Of a stretch of DNA of 64,000 nt, positions 20,334 through 28,809 are shown piece by piece. The position numbers were made by a program, and so were the translations under genes. Numbering within the stretch: the stretch's first letter is position 1; each line of letters starts with the position of its first letter. The stretch spans positions 1-64,000 of the forward strand of contig NZ_JAFFQE010000009.1 in NCBI RefSeq assembly GCF_016919005.1, given 5' to 3'. The notes beneath the pieces are model-generated. The model made no database searches, was not told where the DNA came from, and was given only the letters and a program-made list of their open reading frames with translations. The stretch is from Desulfopila inferna. GTDB taxonomy: Bacteria; Desulfobacterota; Desulfobulbia; Desulfobulbales; Desulfocapsaceae.

Positions 20334-20363
20334 GGGGCGGCTGCAAAAAAATGCTGCCGCCCC
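20334..20363 (-). terminator. Terminator downstream of ilvE
   Basis: GGGGCGGC and GCCGCCCC form an 8-bp stem; on the minus strand it is followed by TTGATTTTTAATTTT. It separates ilvE from the groES promoter region. Confidence 0.8.
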
Positions 20364-20425
20364 TTACTACGACTCAACCAATTGTAATTCTGTAAAAATG
20401 ATGAGGAGAAAAATGCCGAAAGCCT

Positions 20426-21508
20426 TTAGCAGACACGCACTGACCAGTTAAAACTATCTTCTTTTTCACCAAACTGGATTTTTTGCAGCTCATCATAAAA
20501 TTTCCGGGCAAGTTCACCGGTTTTGCCCTCATTGATGAGGTAGGTCTCGCTCTTATAGGAGAGTTCTCCCACTGGAGATATTACCGCAGCGGTTCCGGTA
20601 GCAAAGGCCTCCTGCAAACTGTTGTCCCGGGAAGCAGCGATTACCTCATCGATTGTCAGCCGCCTTTCGACTACAGGAATACCCCACTGGCCTGCTAGTT
20701 TGATGACCGAATCTCTGCTTAGCCCCGGAAGGATCGATCCTCCAAGGGGAGGAGTGATCAGTTCGCCATTGATGCGGAAAAAGATATTGCTGGTGCCGAC
20801 TTCCTCAATATATTTGTGTTCACAGGCATCCAGCCACAGCACCTGGGTATAGCCGGCGTTTCTGGCTTCTTCCGAAGCCATCAGGGATGCGGCATAATTC
20901 CCGGCTGTTTTGGCTTCACCGACCCCACCTTTAACGGCTCTGGCATATTTGTCGGAGACGTAGATTTTTGTCGGATTGAATCCCTCGGCGTAATAGGCGC
21001 CGACGGGGGAGAGGATAATGAAAAAATAGTAACTGCCTGAAGGCTTGAGGCCCAGCATCGGTTCCATGGCAACCATGGTCGGTCTGATATAGAGCGTCGC
21101 TCCGGGTGCCGACGGTATCCATTCCCGTTCCAGGTAAAGCAGAGCCTTGAGGCCTTTAAATACCTTCTCCACGGGAAGGCGGGGCATGCACATACGCACC
21201 GCCGAGGAATTCATACGTTCAAAGTTATCCTTGGGCCGGAACAGGAAGATCTGCTCATCTTTTCCGCGATAAGCCTTCATTCCCTCAAAGATGGCCTGGC
21301 CATAATGGAATACCATGGCCGCCGGGCTGATGTTGAAATCCTGAAAGGGGCAGATTTCCGCGTCGTGCCAGCCCTGTTCCCTGTTCCATTTCATCAGAAA
21401 CATGTGATCTGTAAAATGAACGCCAAAGCCGAGATTGCCCTGATCAGGTTTTTGCTTCAGCTGCTTCTTGTCTAATTTTTTCAGAGTAACCTCAAGATCT
21501 TGCCACAT
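20426..21508 (-). CDS. ilvE: Branched-chain amino acid aminotransferase
   Basis: A 360-residue fold-type IV PLP enzyme of the longer class II BCAT type. It interconverts leucine, isoleucine or valine with their 2-oxo acids using 2-oxoglutarate/glutamate. The PLP lysine lies in GEAKTAGNYAASL near residue 197. EVGTSNIFF near 235 and LPGLSRDSVI near 258 are the substrate and phosphate-binding segments. ATG 21508 has AAGGAG upstream. It appears monocistronic, with its own terminator at 20334-20363. Confidence 0.95.
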   Translation of the reverse strand: MWQDLEVTLKKLDKKQLKQKPDQGNLGFGVHFTDHMFLMKWNREQGWHDAEICPFQDFNISPAAMVFHYGQAIFEGMKAYRGKDEQIFLFRPKDNFERMNSSAVRMCMPRLPVEKVFKGLKALLYLEREWIPSAPGATLYIRPTMVAMEPMLGLKPSGSYYFFIILSPVGAYYAEGFNPTKIYVSDKYARAVKGGVGEAKTAGNYAASLMASEEARNAGYTQVLWLDACEHKYIEEVGTSNIFFRINGELITPPLGGSILPGLSRDSVIKLAGQWGIPVVERRLTIDEVIAASRDNSLQEAFATGTAAVISPVGELSYKSETYLINEGKTGELARKFYDELQKIQFGEKEDSFNWSVRVC

Positions 21509-21693
21509 CGATCCAATCTCCTTAAGATGCCGTTATTTTCCTTTTCTAAATGGACCATACATTATATACTACTGCACGTCCGGTGTCTTCCACCGGATGG
21601 TACTTCACAAAACATTAAGGATACTCCAGCTGACTTTATTTTGGCAATGGTAATTGCATTTTCCCCTAGCATTACTGATCTCGACACCTTTTA

Positions 21694-22791
21694 ATGGATA
21701 ACCAACTCACACCGTATGACCAACAGCCCCAGGGACTCAGTCCCATGGGAGTCAAATTCTTTCTGCTGGTCTTCTTCATCTCCATTTTTTTTCTCGGCAA
21801 GATACTCTGGCCATTCTGGTCCATTCTGGTGCTGTCCTTCCTGCTCTCCAGCCTGTTTCGTCCGATATATGCTTTATTTAACAGGAAACTGCCGCCGAAG
21901 TCGGCCTCGGTACTCACCTGCCTTCTGGTCGTCACTATTGTCTTTATCCCTCTACTTTTCTTTACCCTTGCCTTAACCGAAGAGGCCTTGGGGCTTTATC
22001 AATGGGGCAGGGACAGCCGGGTTGGTCTCAAACTGCAGGAATTTATTCAGGAAAGCCCTATTATCGTCAACTTGAGGAACTACCTGGGTGAAGTCGGCTT
22101 TGACTTCAGGCCCTCTCAGGTGACCGACACCTTGTCCTATCTTGCCAAAACTGGAGGATTATTTCTCTACAATCAGGCGAGCAGCTGGGCTGCCAATATT
22201 CTCCAGTTCGTGGTCCTCTTTTTTATGATGATTCTGGTGATTTTCTTTCTCCTCATCGATCAGCCCAGGCTCATTGAGTTCATCATCAGATTATCCCCTC
22301 TTCCGGATGATGAAGATAGACTTCTACTCGGAAAATTTGAAGAAATCGCTAATGCCATTCTCAAGGGAAACGGTATCTGCGGCCTGATCCAGGGTATTCT
22401 CGGCGGCGCCATGTTTTCAATTCTCGGTCTCAATTCCCCCATTCTCTGGGGTGGAGTCATGGTCGTCCTCGCCTTCCTGCCCATCTTTGGAATTGGGCTG
22501 GTGATGATCCCTGCCGCCATTATTCTGGTGGTAAACGGCAATGTCGGACAAGGAATTTTTCTCTTTTTTTTCTACCTGATACTTTCACTTGCCATGGAGT
22601 ATCTCTTCAAACCGAAGCTTGTCGGCGACCAGGTGAAAATGCACACACTGCTGGTATTCCTTTCTATCATCGGCGGCCTCAGTGTTTACGGGGTCCTGGG
22701 TATTATCTACGGTCCTCTGATTGTCACCGCCTTCCTGACGCTCTCAGAGATTTATTTGAAGAAATACGACGATTATATACAAAAACATTAA
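21694..22791 (+). CDS. AI-2E family (PerM-like) membrane transporter
   Basis: A 365-residue inner-membrane protein with about eight hydrophobic segments, two near residues 19-60, one near 70-90 and the rest after 155. The FLLSSLFRPIYALF and GGIIYGPLI-like segments mark the AI-2E transporter/PerM family. Characterised members export autoinducer-2 or act as Na+/H+ antiporters, so the substrate cannot be read from sequence. The start ATG 21694 lacks a clear ribosome site. It diverges from ilvE. The gap to the next gene (~270 bases) suggests it is not in the TVP38 operon. Confidence 0.85.
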   Translation: MDNQLTPYDQQPQGLSPMGVKFFLLVFFISIFFLGKILWPFWSILVLSFLLSSLFRPIYALFNRKLPPKSASVLTCLLVVTIVFIPLLFFTLALTEEALGLYQWGRDSRVGLKLQEFIQESPIIVNLRNYLGEVGFDFRPSQVTDTLSYLAKTGGLFLYNQASSWAANILQFVVLFFMMILVIFFLLIDQPRLIEFIIRLSPLPDDEDRLLLGKFEEIANAILKGNGICGLIQGILGGAMFSILGLNSPILWGGVMVVLAFLPIFGIGLVMIPAAIILVVNGNVGQGIFLFFFYLILSLAMEYLFKPKLVGDQVKMHTLLVFLSIIGGLSVYGVLGIIYGPLIVTAFLTLSEIYLKKYDDYIQKH

Positions 22792-23058
22792 GGCAGTGCC
22801 TGATAAATTGCCATAGAAAAGGAAGCACGGCAGGTTTCTCCCCCTGGCCTGAAAAACCTTCTCCCACTCCTTCCCCAATCCGATATCGGAGTTTCCTGTA
22901 ATTAGAGCACTTCTGATAGGTTATAAGTATTGGACACATTGAATCATTCAGGATACTAATTTCTGAAAACAGCGGTATCTCCGACGATGCAAACCGCTCA
23001 TCACCTTAACTTCCCGGAAGCGCAAAGCTTTTACCAATGTATTATAAATCACTTACCC
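22792..23058. other. Intergenic region upstream of the TVP38-rhodanese operon
   Basis: Non-coding in my reading. It presumably carries the promoter of the downstream operon. An in-frame ATG at 22987 could extend the TVP38 protein by 24 residues, but neither start has a clear ribosome site. Confidence 0.4.
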
Positions 23059-23742
23059 ATGAGCAAAACTGTAAGAGCCATACCACCTTTTTTCGCCGTT
23101 ATTCTGATATGTATTTTTGTAGAGCCTGTGCGTTCAACCATCGAACAGCTTTTCTTCCTCTTCAGTCTTTGTGATGTCGACACCATTAAAGGCTACATCC
23201 TGAGCTTTGGCATATGGGCACCTCTGATATCTTTTGCCTTAATGCTGTTTCAGTCACTCATCGCCCCGTTGCCTGCGTTCCTGATAACCTTTGCCAACGC
23301 CGCTATTTTCGGCTGGATTTTCGGCGCGCTGCTTTCATGGGCAAGCGCTATGGCCGGTGCTGCCCTCTGTTTTGGTATTGCCCGATATTTCGGCAGGGAA
23401 GTGACGGAAAAACTGACATCCAAAATGGCTTTGGGCGAAGTCGACCGTTTCTTCAAACAGCATGGAAAATATACCATTCTGATTGCCCGCCTCCTCCCCT
23501 TTGTCTCTTTTGACATTGTCAGTTACGCCGCCGGTCTAACTTCCATGAGCTTCCGTTCGTTTTTCTGGGCCACGGGCATCGGTCAGCTTCCGGCAACTCT
23601 TATCTATTCCTACGCCGGCGGAATGCTTAGCGGCAACAGTCGAACTTTCGTACTTGGCCTGCTCAGCCTTTTTGCCTTCTCGGTCCTGATCGTTCTTCTC
23701 AAAAAAGTTTGGTCGAAAAAACAACCGGCACAAATCTCATAA
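23059..23742 (+). CDS. TVP38/TMEM64 (DedA-like) membrane protein
   Basis: A 227-residue polytopic membrane protein with about six hydrophobic segments. The central VTT/SNARE-associated domain carries FANAAIFGWIFGALLSW near residue 85 and RLLPFVSFDIVSYAAGL near 155, the paired re-entrant G/P-rich motifs of the family. Members are lipid scramblase or ion-coupled transport candidates, and in bacteria they are often next to oxidoreductase or rhodanese genes. It is followed after 19 bases by the membrane-anchored selenocysteine rhodanese and then by an Fe-S CCG protein. I infer that it is the membrane element of a sulfur/selenium redox module. The start at 23059 was chosen because it begins just before the first membrane segment. 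Confidence 0.85.
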   Translation: MSKTVRAIPPFFAVILICIFVEPVRSTIEQLFFLFSLCDVDTIKGYILSFGIWAPLISFALMLFQSLIAPLPAFLITFANAAIFGWIFGALLSWASAMAGAALCFGIARYFGREVTEKLTSKMALGEVDRFFKQHGKYTILIARLLPFVSFDIVSYAAGLTSMSFRSFFWATGIGQLPATLIYSYAGGMLSGNSRTFVLGLLSLFAFSVLIVLLKKVWSKKQPAQIS

Positions 23743-23761
23743 ACAGGAGTATTTTTGAAAA

Positions 23762-24730
23762 ATGAAACATCTGATTATTACTGGGGCGGCTATTGCAATT
23801 GTCGCCGCTGTCGGCCTTATTTCATGGTCCGCCAGGAACAACCCTCCGGAAACGAACCCGGCCGCAATTAACGAGATCGACCTGTCTCTTTACAAAAATG
23901 GAGCGAATATTTTTATCACCCCTGAAGAACTCCTCGAAAAGCTGCTGGATAAAAACCTTGTCATTCTTGATGGAAATCACCCAAAGGTTTACGCCAAAGG
24001 TCATATCCCGGGGGCTATAAATATCGGCTTCAAAGGTCTTTCGGGATCTCAGGGAAAGCCCGGTGATGCGGGATGGGGAACGATTCTGCCACCCAAAGAT
24101 TTGAAGGCAAAACTTGAATCCTTCGGAATAACCAAGGAATCATTGATTGTCTGTTACTCTGATACTTTCAAGGGTCCGGGAGCCGGCGGCAGGGCCGTAT
24201 GGCAGCTGCGTATGGCCGGGCTCGACAATGTCAGGCTGCTCTATGGCGGCATGTCCCTGTGGCGCCAAGCGGGCTACGAGTTGACCCGGGAGATTCCGGA
24301 AATCACTCCCTCAGCAGGACTGGTGCTGCAGCCATACAATGAAAATTATCGCGCCGACCTTCACTTTGTCTCGACTCACCTGGATAAACTCAAGATTATC
24401 GATGTGCGCAGCAAAAAGGAATACAGCGGAGATGACACCTCACGCGGTGAAGCACGAGGGGGTCATATTAAAAATGCCGAATGGCTTGAATGGACAACCC
24501 TGCTTAATCCCGACTCCACTCCCAAATCATCCAAGGAGATTATCGCTCTTCTGGCGGCAATGGGAGTGAATCCGGATGATGATTTCGTTCTCTACTGAAC
24601 CATGGGTATTCGATCGGGCTACACAGCCATGATCCTCAAAGCAGTTGGCTTTGAAAAAGTACGAAACTACGAAGCATCTATCTATGAATGGTCCGCCCTT
24701 CACGAATTGCCGATGGAGACTGGCCTGTAA
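23762..24730 (+). CDS. Membrane-anchored tandem rhodanese, predicted selenoprotein (UGA = Sec)
   Basis: Standard translation stops at TGA 24596-24598, but the same frame continues for 43 codons to TAA 24728, giving 322 residues with Sec at 279. Residues 1-~24 are a hydrophobic anchor, so the domains face the periplasm. Domain 1 (~45-175) has the rhodanese frame (KGHIPGAINIGF) but an Asp-containing loop (YSDTFKG) instead of a catalytic Cys, as in the inactive half of tandem sulfurtransferases. Domain 2 (~195-320) reads VLY-U-TMGIRSGYTA; in active rhodaneses the loop residue preceding xxGxRS is the catalytic Cys. The post-stop sequence is clear rhodanese C-terminus (MILKAVGF, YEASIYEW). tRNA-Sec is in this window. 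The next gene starts 21 bases later with its own ribosome site. A hairpin follows the UGA. The alternative, a nonsense mutation, would put the stop exactly at the catalytic codon by chance. Confidence 0.9.
24612..24634 (+). promoter_or_regulatory. Candidate bacterial SECIS hairpin
   Basis: Starting about 14 bases after the UGA, GATC (24612-24615) pairs with GATC (24631-24634), and GGCT (24617-24620) with AGCC (24625-24628) around loop ACAC, leaving a small internal loop. Position and size fit a bacterial SECIS within the coding sequence. The loop lacks the guanine usual in known elements, so the exact fold is uncertain; CATGG/CCATG (24601/24627) is a competing outer stem. Confidence 0.45.
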
Positions 24731-24751
24731 TAAAACGAAGGAAGAACAAAC

Positions 24752-25876
24752 GTGCAGGCAATACAAAAAATAGCGAAAGAATGTGTCTCCTGCGAACTCT
24801 GCCGAAAAGAGTGTGCCTTTCTCCGGGAAAACGGCAGCCCCGGGGAAATCAGCACAAATTTTCTTGCCGGCCCGGCGGCAGAGTTTACCATGGTCTTTCA
24901 TTGTAATCTCTGTGGCCTGTGCCAGGCGGTCTGTCCGAAAAAACTCGATTGTTCCGCAGCATTTCTGCTGATGCGTGAAACGGTGCAGAGTACCTCCGGG
25001 AGCCGCCATAACGGCGACTCTGTCCTTCAGGGGCATAGGACGATCTGCCGTTATGAGGCATTGGGCACATCTTCTTTGCTCTCCCTGCACCTTCTTCCGG
25101 ATAGTTGCGATACGATCTTTTTTCCGGGGTGCACACTGACAGCTACACGCTCATCCGTTACCCGCGCCACCTACGAACATCTGAGAACCATCACCCCGAC
25201 TATGGGTATCGTCCTTGACTGCTGCACCAAGCCGTCTCACGACCTTGGTTTAAATGAAAGATTTCATACATCTTTTACCACTCTGATCAACAAGCTGCAG
25301 GACAGGGGCATTAAAAAAATCGTCACCGCCTGCCCCAGCTGCTACATCACCTTTAAAAACCATGCCCCGCAATTTGATACCTTGACCGTCTATCAGGTGC
25401 TCGCCGAAAGCCCGCCGCCGCTGCACAATCATTGTGCCCTGAAGATTTCCATACATGACACCTGTACAGCCCGTTTCTCCCCGGAGATCCATGATTCCAT
25501 CCGCATCCTTGCGTCTTACGCCGGCGCCGACATCGTCGAGATGCCGCACAGCCGCTCAAGAGCCATCTGCTGTGGCGAGGGTGCGGGGGCTGCAGGTATT
25601 GCACCAGAGATCACTGCAGGGTGGAGCAGCATCAGGGAACAGGAAGCCCGGGGATGCAGAGTAGTGACCTATTGCGCTGGCTGCTCAACCTCCCTGGCAG
25701 GCAAGGTTGCCGGCAGCCATATCCTCGACCTTCTCTTTGCTCCGGAACAGACACTGCATCATAAAGAGAAAACAGCAAAACCGCCGTTTACCTATATCAA
25801 CCGCTTCCTCCTGAAAAAACAGCTGCAGAGATCCATGAATCTCGCAAGAAACCGACTACCTAATCCACTTAGTTAA
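24752..25876 (+). CDS. HdrD/GlpC-like Fe-S protein with two CCG domains
   Basis: A 374-residue cytoplasmic protein starting at GTG 24752 with GAAGGAAG upstream. The N-terminal ~75 residues hold two ferredoxin-type clusters: CVSCELCRKEC, then CNLCGLCQAVC with a further Cys. Two cysteine-rich CCG domains follow. The first has FFPGC near 127, DCCTKP near 155 and ACPSC near 190, so CCG is CCT here. The second has DTCTAR, ICCGEGAGA near 275 and YCAGC near 310. In HdrB/HdrD and GlpC such domains bind a noncubane or standard cluster that handles disulfide or quinone chemistry. It follows the selenocysteine rhodanese in the same operon, so it may pass electrons to or from a persulfide/selenosulfide intermediate, though the two proteins seem to lie on opposite sides of the membrane. 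Substrate unknown. Confidence 0.88.
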   Translation: MQAIQKIAKECVSCELCRKECAFLRENGSPGEISTNFLAGPAAEFTMVFHCNLCGLCQAVCPKKLDCSAAFLLMRETVQSTSGSRHNGDSVLQGHRTICRYEALGTSSLLSLHLLPDSCDTIFFPGCTLTATRSSVTRATYEHLRTITPTMGIVLDCCTKPSHDLGLNERFHTSFTTLINKLQDRGIKKIVTACPSCYITFKNHAPQFDTLTVYQVLAESPPPLHNHCALKISIHDTCTARFSPEIHDSIRILASYAGADIVEMPHSRSRAICCGEGAGAAGIAPEITAGWSSIREQEARGCRVVTYCAGCSTSLAGKVAGSHILDLLFAPEQTLHHKEKTAKPPFTYINRFLLKKQLQRSMNLARNRLPNPLS

Positions 25877-26024
25877 AAAATTCTGTAGATTTCGTGCATG
25901 CAGATAGAAAAGGATTTCTTATTCTTGCTGAAACAATCTCCGATTGTTTTTCTGAGATTCGATGTTTATATATTCGTCCTAGGCCCCCAGGCAGAACAAT
26001 ATTCTCTCATTCAGGTAACAAATT

Positions 26025-27581
26025 ATGGTCGATCAATTTGAACACAAACTCACTACCCGAAACCTTCGTCTCGAAGATTTTGAAGTCTTGCGTGATATCT
26101 CCCACCGCGCCTATAAGCGAGTCGACGCCTCCTGGGAAAAAGATGAAATTGCCACACTGATCAGGCGATTTCCCGAAGGTCAGATCTGCATAGAAGACAA
26201 TGGCAAAGCGGTGGCCATTGCCCTTTCCCTTATCATTGACTTCAGCCTTTTCGGCGAACAGCATTCCTATGACCGGATAATCGGGGGAGGGACCTTCAGA
26301 ACCCATGATCCCGAAGGCGATTACCTGTACGGCATCGAAGTGTTTGTCGACCCCGATTACCAGGGGATGCGTCTGGGAAGAAGGCTCTACGATGTCCGCA
26401 AGGAGCTTGCCGAAAATCTCAATCTTAAGGGGATTTTGCTGGGCGGCCGCATTCCCGGGTATTACAAGCACTCACACGAAATGTCGCCGCAGCAATATAT
26501 CCTCAAGGTAAAGAACCGTGAGTTGACCGATCCTGTGCTCACCTTTCAGCTTTCCAATGACTTTCATGTCAGAAACCTGCTCGACAACTATTGGCCTGAG
26601 GACGATCGCTCCCGCGGCCATGCGGTGCTGCTGGAATGGGTGAATATCTATTATCAGAAGAAAACCAAGCTGATCGGCGGAGCCAAATCCATCACCAGGC
26701 TGGGGGTAGTGCAGTGGAAGATGAGGAGGTTCATCTCCTTTGAGGATTTTCTCCAGCAGGTCGAGTTTTTCGTTGATACCGTCAGCGATTACAAGGCCGA
26801 TATTATTCTTTTTCCGGAATTGCTCAACGCTCCCCTGATCCACACCTACCATGGCAACAATCCGGCTGACGCCATGCGGCAGCTAGCCGGCTTTACCGAG
26901 CAATTGCAGCAGTCCATGGTTGATCTTGCCCTTGCCTACAATATCAATATAGTGGCGGGCAGTGTGCCGACCCTGCATGAAAACGGCAAACTCTACAATG
27001 TCTGTTTCCTCTGCCGGCGGGACGGCACCTGGGACAGCCAGGCGAAGATTCATATTACCCCGGAGGAAGATACCTACTGGAACTTTTCGGGCGGCAGCGA
27101 ACTCAAGGTTTTCGACACCGACGTCGGCAAGGTCGGGGTTCTTATCTGCTATGACATAGAATTTCCGGAATTGGCACGACTGCAGACCATCAAAGGCATG
27201 AAGCTTCTACTGGTTCCCTTCTGGACGGACACCAAAACCGGCTACCTGCGGGTAAGAAGATGCGCCCAGGCGCGGGCCATAGAAAACGAATGCTTCGTGG
27301 CAATCTCGGGCAGCGTCGGCAACATTCCCAAAGTGGAAACCATGGGAATCCAATATTCTCAGTCGGCGATTTTCACCCCGTCCGACTTTTCCTTTCCCCA
27401 TGACGCCATCGCGGCCGAAGCCACACCGGGCATTGAAACAACCCTCATTGCCGATTTGGACCTGGATCTTCTCAAAGAGCTGCGCGCCAAGGGAAGTGTA
27501 CGCAACGCGGAGAGCAGACGTACAGATCTCTACGATCTGCGCTGGATCAGCTCACCGGAGGGCGGAAAGGAACCGATCTAG
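26025..27581 (+). CDS. Fused GNAT acetyltransferase and nitrilase-type amidohydrolase
   Basis: A 518-residue two-domain protein. Residues ~10-210 are a GNAT domain with the acetyl-CoA loop DYQGMRLGRRLYD near 112. Residues ~225-500 are a carbon-nitrogen hydrolase with the full Glu-Lys-Cys triad: Glu in LFPELLNAP, Lys in KIHITPEE and Cys in VLICYDIEFPE. The fusion is a recognised architecture; the nitrilase domain would hydrolyse an amide and the GNAT domain acylate an amine, but substrates are not known. No signal peptide is seen, so it is cytoplasmic. The ribosome site is weak. It stands alone between the rhodanese operon and a dispersed repeat. Confidence 0.88.
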   Translation: MVDQFEHKLTTRNLRLEDFEVLRDISHRAYKRVDASWEKDEIATLIRRFPEGQICIEDNGKAVAIALSLIIDFSLFGEQHSYDRIIGGGTFRTHDPEGDYLYGIEVFVDPDYQGMRLGRRLYDVRKELAENLNLKGILLGGRIPGYYKHSHEMSPQQYILKVKNRELTDPVLTFQLSNDFHVRNLLDNYWPEDDRSRGHAVLLEWVNIYYQKKTKLIGGAKSITRLGVVQWKMRRFISFEDFLQQVEFFVDTVSDYKADIILFPELLNAPLIHTYHGNNPADAMRQLAGFTEQLQQSMVDLALAYNINIVAGSVPTLHENGKLYNVCFLCRRDGTWDSQAKIHITPEEDTYWNFSGGSELKVFDTDVGKVGVLICYDIEFPELARLQTIKGMKLLLVPFWTDTKTGYLRVRRCAQARAIENECFVAISGSVGNIPKVETMGIQYSQSAIFTPSDFSFPHDAIAAEATPGIETTLIADLDLDLLKELRAKGSVRNAESRRTDLYDLRWISSPEGGKEPI

Positions 27582-27654
27582 TACCTTACTGGCTAAAAGC
27601 TGTAACAAAAACAAGAAAAAGAGATGAATTAGTTTTTGTGAATTAGCCTCTATA

Positions 27655-27720
27655 GCCAAGGCACTTATACCCCTCAAGGGGGTACTGAACCGAGTCCCGG
27701 CCGGTTTACCGGCTTCCCGG
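27655..27720 (+). repeat. Dispersed GC-rich palindromic repeat, copy A
   Basis: This ~65-base element contains CCCCTCAAGGGGG and the palindromic core CCGGCCGGTTTACCGG. A closely similar copy lies inverted at 32852-32915, matching at both ends (GCCAAGG.ACTTAT at one, AGTCCCGGCCGG at the other). Both copies are intergenic. It resembles a REP-type element, may fold into two hairpins and may terminate transcription from both sides. Confidence 0.7.
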
Positions 27721-27758
27721 GGTTAGATCAGAATAACGCGAGGGGTATTGCCCATGCT

Positions 27759-28004
27759 TTATCCCTTGGCGTTTTTTCGGAGATACTCGATAATGTCATC
27801 ACTCTCATACATATAGGTGGCGCCATCGACCAGAAAAGGGACCATGGCCTTGCCGCCTTTTTGGGCTACCACATCTCTTCCTGGAGTACCCGGTGCGGCA
27901 TTTATCACTCTATAATGCTCACCTTCCCGTAATCCCATTCTATCCGCGGCCTGCAATACCTTCCGGCAAAAAGGGCAACTTTCCCACATATACAGATCAA
28001 TCAT
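27759..28004 (-). CDS. Glutaredoxin-like / GST N-terminal-type thiol protein
   Basis: An 81-residue thioredoxin-fold protein. The active site CPFC is at residues 10-13, the cis-proline segment is MVPFLVDG near 55, and YESDDIIEYL is the glutathione-contact helix. These features fit a glutaredoxin related to the N-terminal domain of glutathione S-transferases, which reduces disulfides or glutathionylated proteins with glutathione. It is the last gene of a minus-strand cluster with gshB and an ABC exporter, so glutathione synthesis, transport and use may be linked. Confidence 0.85.
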   Translation of the reverse strand: MIDLYMWESCPFCRKVLQAADRMGLREGEHYRVINAAPGTPGRDVVAQKGGKAMVPFLVDGATYMYESDDIIEYLRKNAKG

Positions 28005-28041
28005 TACATCACCACTATTTTCTATTGATTTTTTTGTTATT

Positions 28042-28809
28042 TCAGGTCCTTACTCCCGTCCCCTTTTCCAGCAGATAAATGTTGACCGAAAAAAGCAGTA
28101 CTGCAAACAGCACCAGCATTCCCAGACCTCCCCAGATATTGATATCTGCAATACCCAGAAAACCGTAACGAAAACCATCTATCATGTAGATAATGGGATT
28201 GGCCTTTGATATTGTCTGCCAGAAATCAGGCAGCAATGATATTGAGTAAAAGACTCCACCAAGATAGGTAAGCGGCGTTATGACAAAGGTTGGAATAATG
28301 GAAACATCGTCGAATTTTCGGGCAAAAATACCATTTATCATGCCGGCCAGGGAGAAGACAAAACTGGTAAGAACCGCGAAAAGGAGGCTAAAGAAGACAC
28401 TGTACAATGGCAGCCTTACAAAAAGAAGGCTTACTATGGAAACCAATATCCCGACGCTCAGTCCACGGGTCATGCCACCTGCAACGTATCCCATGACGAT
28501 GACCCAACTCGGGGTCGGGCTGACCAGCAGTTCCTCTATATTGCGCTGAAACTTGGTGCTGAAAAAACTGGATACGGTATTGGTATAGGAGTTGGTGATA
28601 ATCGACATCATAATGAGGCCGGGGGCGATAAAGGCCATGTAATCGTAACCGCCGATATCGCGCAGCTGAGAACCTATGAAATTACCGAATATGATAAAAT
28701 AGAGGGTCATGGTAATTACCGGAGGCACCAGGGTCTGTATCCAGATTCGAAATATCCGGATCATCTCCTTTCGGGCAATACTCCCCAGGGAAATCAGATC
28801 TTTCTTCAT
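28042..28809 (-). CDS. ABC-2 type exporter permease (YadH-like)
   Basis: A 255-residue inner-membrane protein with six hydrophobic segments, of the ABC-2 permease family. Sequence and gene order match the E. coli YadGH pair, whose substrate is unknown. NIEELLVSPTPSWVIVMG near residue 93 is the typical coupling region. It overlaps the ATPase gene by 4 bases (ATGA), so the two are translationally coupled. Confidence 0.9.
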   Translation of the reverse strand: MKKDLISLGSIARKEMIRIFRIWIQTLVPPVITMTLYFIIFGNFIGSQLRDIGGYDYMAFIAPGLIMMSIITNSYTNTVSSFFSTKFQRNIEELLVSPTPSWVIVMGYVAGGMTRGLSVGILVSIVSLLFVRLPLYSVFFSLLFAVLTSFVFSLAGMINGIFARKFDDVSIIPTFVITPLTYLGGVFYSISLLPDFWQTISKANPIIYMIDGFRYGFLGIADINIWGGLGMLVLFAVLLFSVNIYLLEKGTGVRT

